DNA of 6,296 nucleotides, from NCBI GenBank assembly GCA_937897495.1, contig CALCBL010000053.1, positions 1 to 6,296 of the forward strand. The letters run 5' to 3'. A model generated the notes under the pieces. The model saw only the letters and a list, made by a program, of their open reading frames with translations. It made no database searches and was not told the origin of the DNA. How positions within the stretch are numbered: the first letter of the stretch is position 1; every line of letters starts with the position of its first letter. Both the position numbers and the translations under genes were made by a program. Source of the stretch: an uncultured Burkholderiales bacterium (GTDB taxonomy: Bacteria; Pseudomonadota; Gammaproteobacteria; Burkholderiales; Burkholderiaceae_C). This document shows positions 6,151 through 6,296 of this stretch, in pieces.

Positions 6151-6296
6151 ATGCTTGCTAATTTACACCCCTATTTAATTGCCGGTCTTGGCGGTATTCT
6201 CATTGGCCTTGCCAGTTGGCTGCTTTGGTGGGGCCTTGGCCGCATTGCGGGCGTCAGCAGCATTACCTCTGAAGTCATTGCTTCCCCCGTGCAAGC
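6151..6296 (+). CDS. YeeE/YedE-family membrane protein, putative sulfur-species transporter (N-terminal part, cut by window edge)
   Basis: Only the first 48 residues are present. They contain a membrane segment at about residues 8-28 rich in glycine and leucine (LIAGLGGILIGLASWLLW), followed by GLGRIAGVSSI at residues 28-38. The pattern of a glycine-rich helix followed by GRIAGxS is typical of YeeE/YedE (DUF395) proteins, whose characterised member TsuA imports thiosulfate. These proteins are often encoded beside CsoR-like regulators, ArsR regulators and persulfide dioxygenases, as here. The ATG at 6151 has a modest GGAA ten to eleven bases upstream. A half-sized YeeE/YedE protein followed by a second one is common, but cannot be checked because the gene leaves the window. 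The cargo is inferred, not shown. Confidence 0.8.
   Translation, partial: MLANLHPYLIAGLGGILIGLASWLLWWGLGRIAGVSSITSEVIASPVQ

Noticed and set aside
1..6296. CRISPR arrays, tRNA/rRNA genes, insertion sequence ends, phage genes
   Set aside because: No spaced repeats, cloverleaf-like segments, transposase frames or flanking terminal repeats were seen. Coding genes fill nearly all of the window.

Overview
The window reads as a chromosomal segment of a Gram-negative bacterium. The most likely group is Betaproteobacteria, order Burkholderiales (Comamonadaceae-like). This is inferred from protein style (family 5 solute-binding protein, amidase, YeeE/YedE protein, short CsoR-type regulator), moderate GC content and tight gene packing. 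No genus can be fixed by reading alone. There is no RNA gene, insertion sequence, CRISPR array or phage gene, and no gene-free stretch above about 120 bases. Coding density is close to 100%.

Left module (1-3301): a peptide/amide uptake and hydrolysis unit. A DppB/OppB-type ABC permease (cut by the left edge) and its exported family 5 solute-binding protein run leftward, 3 bp apart. An amidase-signature hydrolase runs rightward from the same 117-bp intergenic region. That region carries a TTGA-N11-TCAA element of LysR-box form.

Right module (3331-6296): a reactive-sulfur unit. A leftward operon holds a small CsoR/CstR-superfamily regulator, an ETHE1-type persulfide dioxygenase fused to a rhodanese domain, and an M20-family metallopeptidase/deacylase. 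The first two are 8 bp apart. The dioxygenase and M20 genes overlap by one base (TAATG). A YeeE/YedE-type membrane protein (cut by the right edge) is divergent to the regulator. Their 77-bp intergenic region has overlapping -10-like hexamers on both strands inside a short palindrome, plus a tandem T-tract/GGAA repeat.

How the genes may work together: the regulator probably senses (per)sulfide and controls both the dioxygenase operon and the transporter. The YeeE/YedE protein would move a sulfur species. The fusion enzyme would oxidise glutathione persulfide to sulfite and transfer sulfane sulfur. The M20 gene is physically part of this operon, although its family suggests N-acyl amino acid or peptide hydrolysis. 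With the adjacent ABC transporter and amidase, it hints at scavenging of peptide or amide compounds, possibly sulfur-containing; that link is inference. The most unusual points are the cysteine pattern of the regulator (no canonical His/Cys ligands, an extra Cys one position earlier) and the translational coupling of the M20 gene to the persulfide enzyme.
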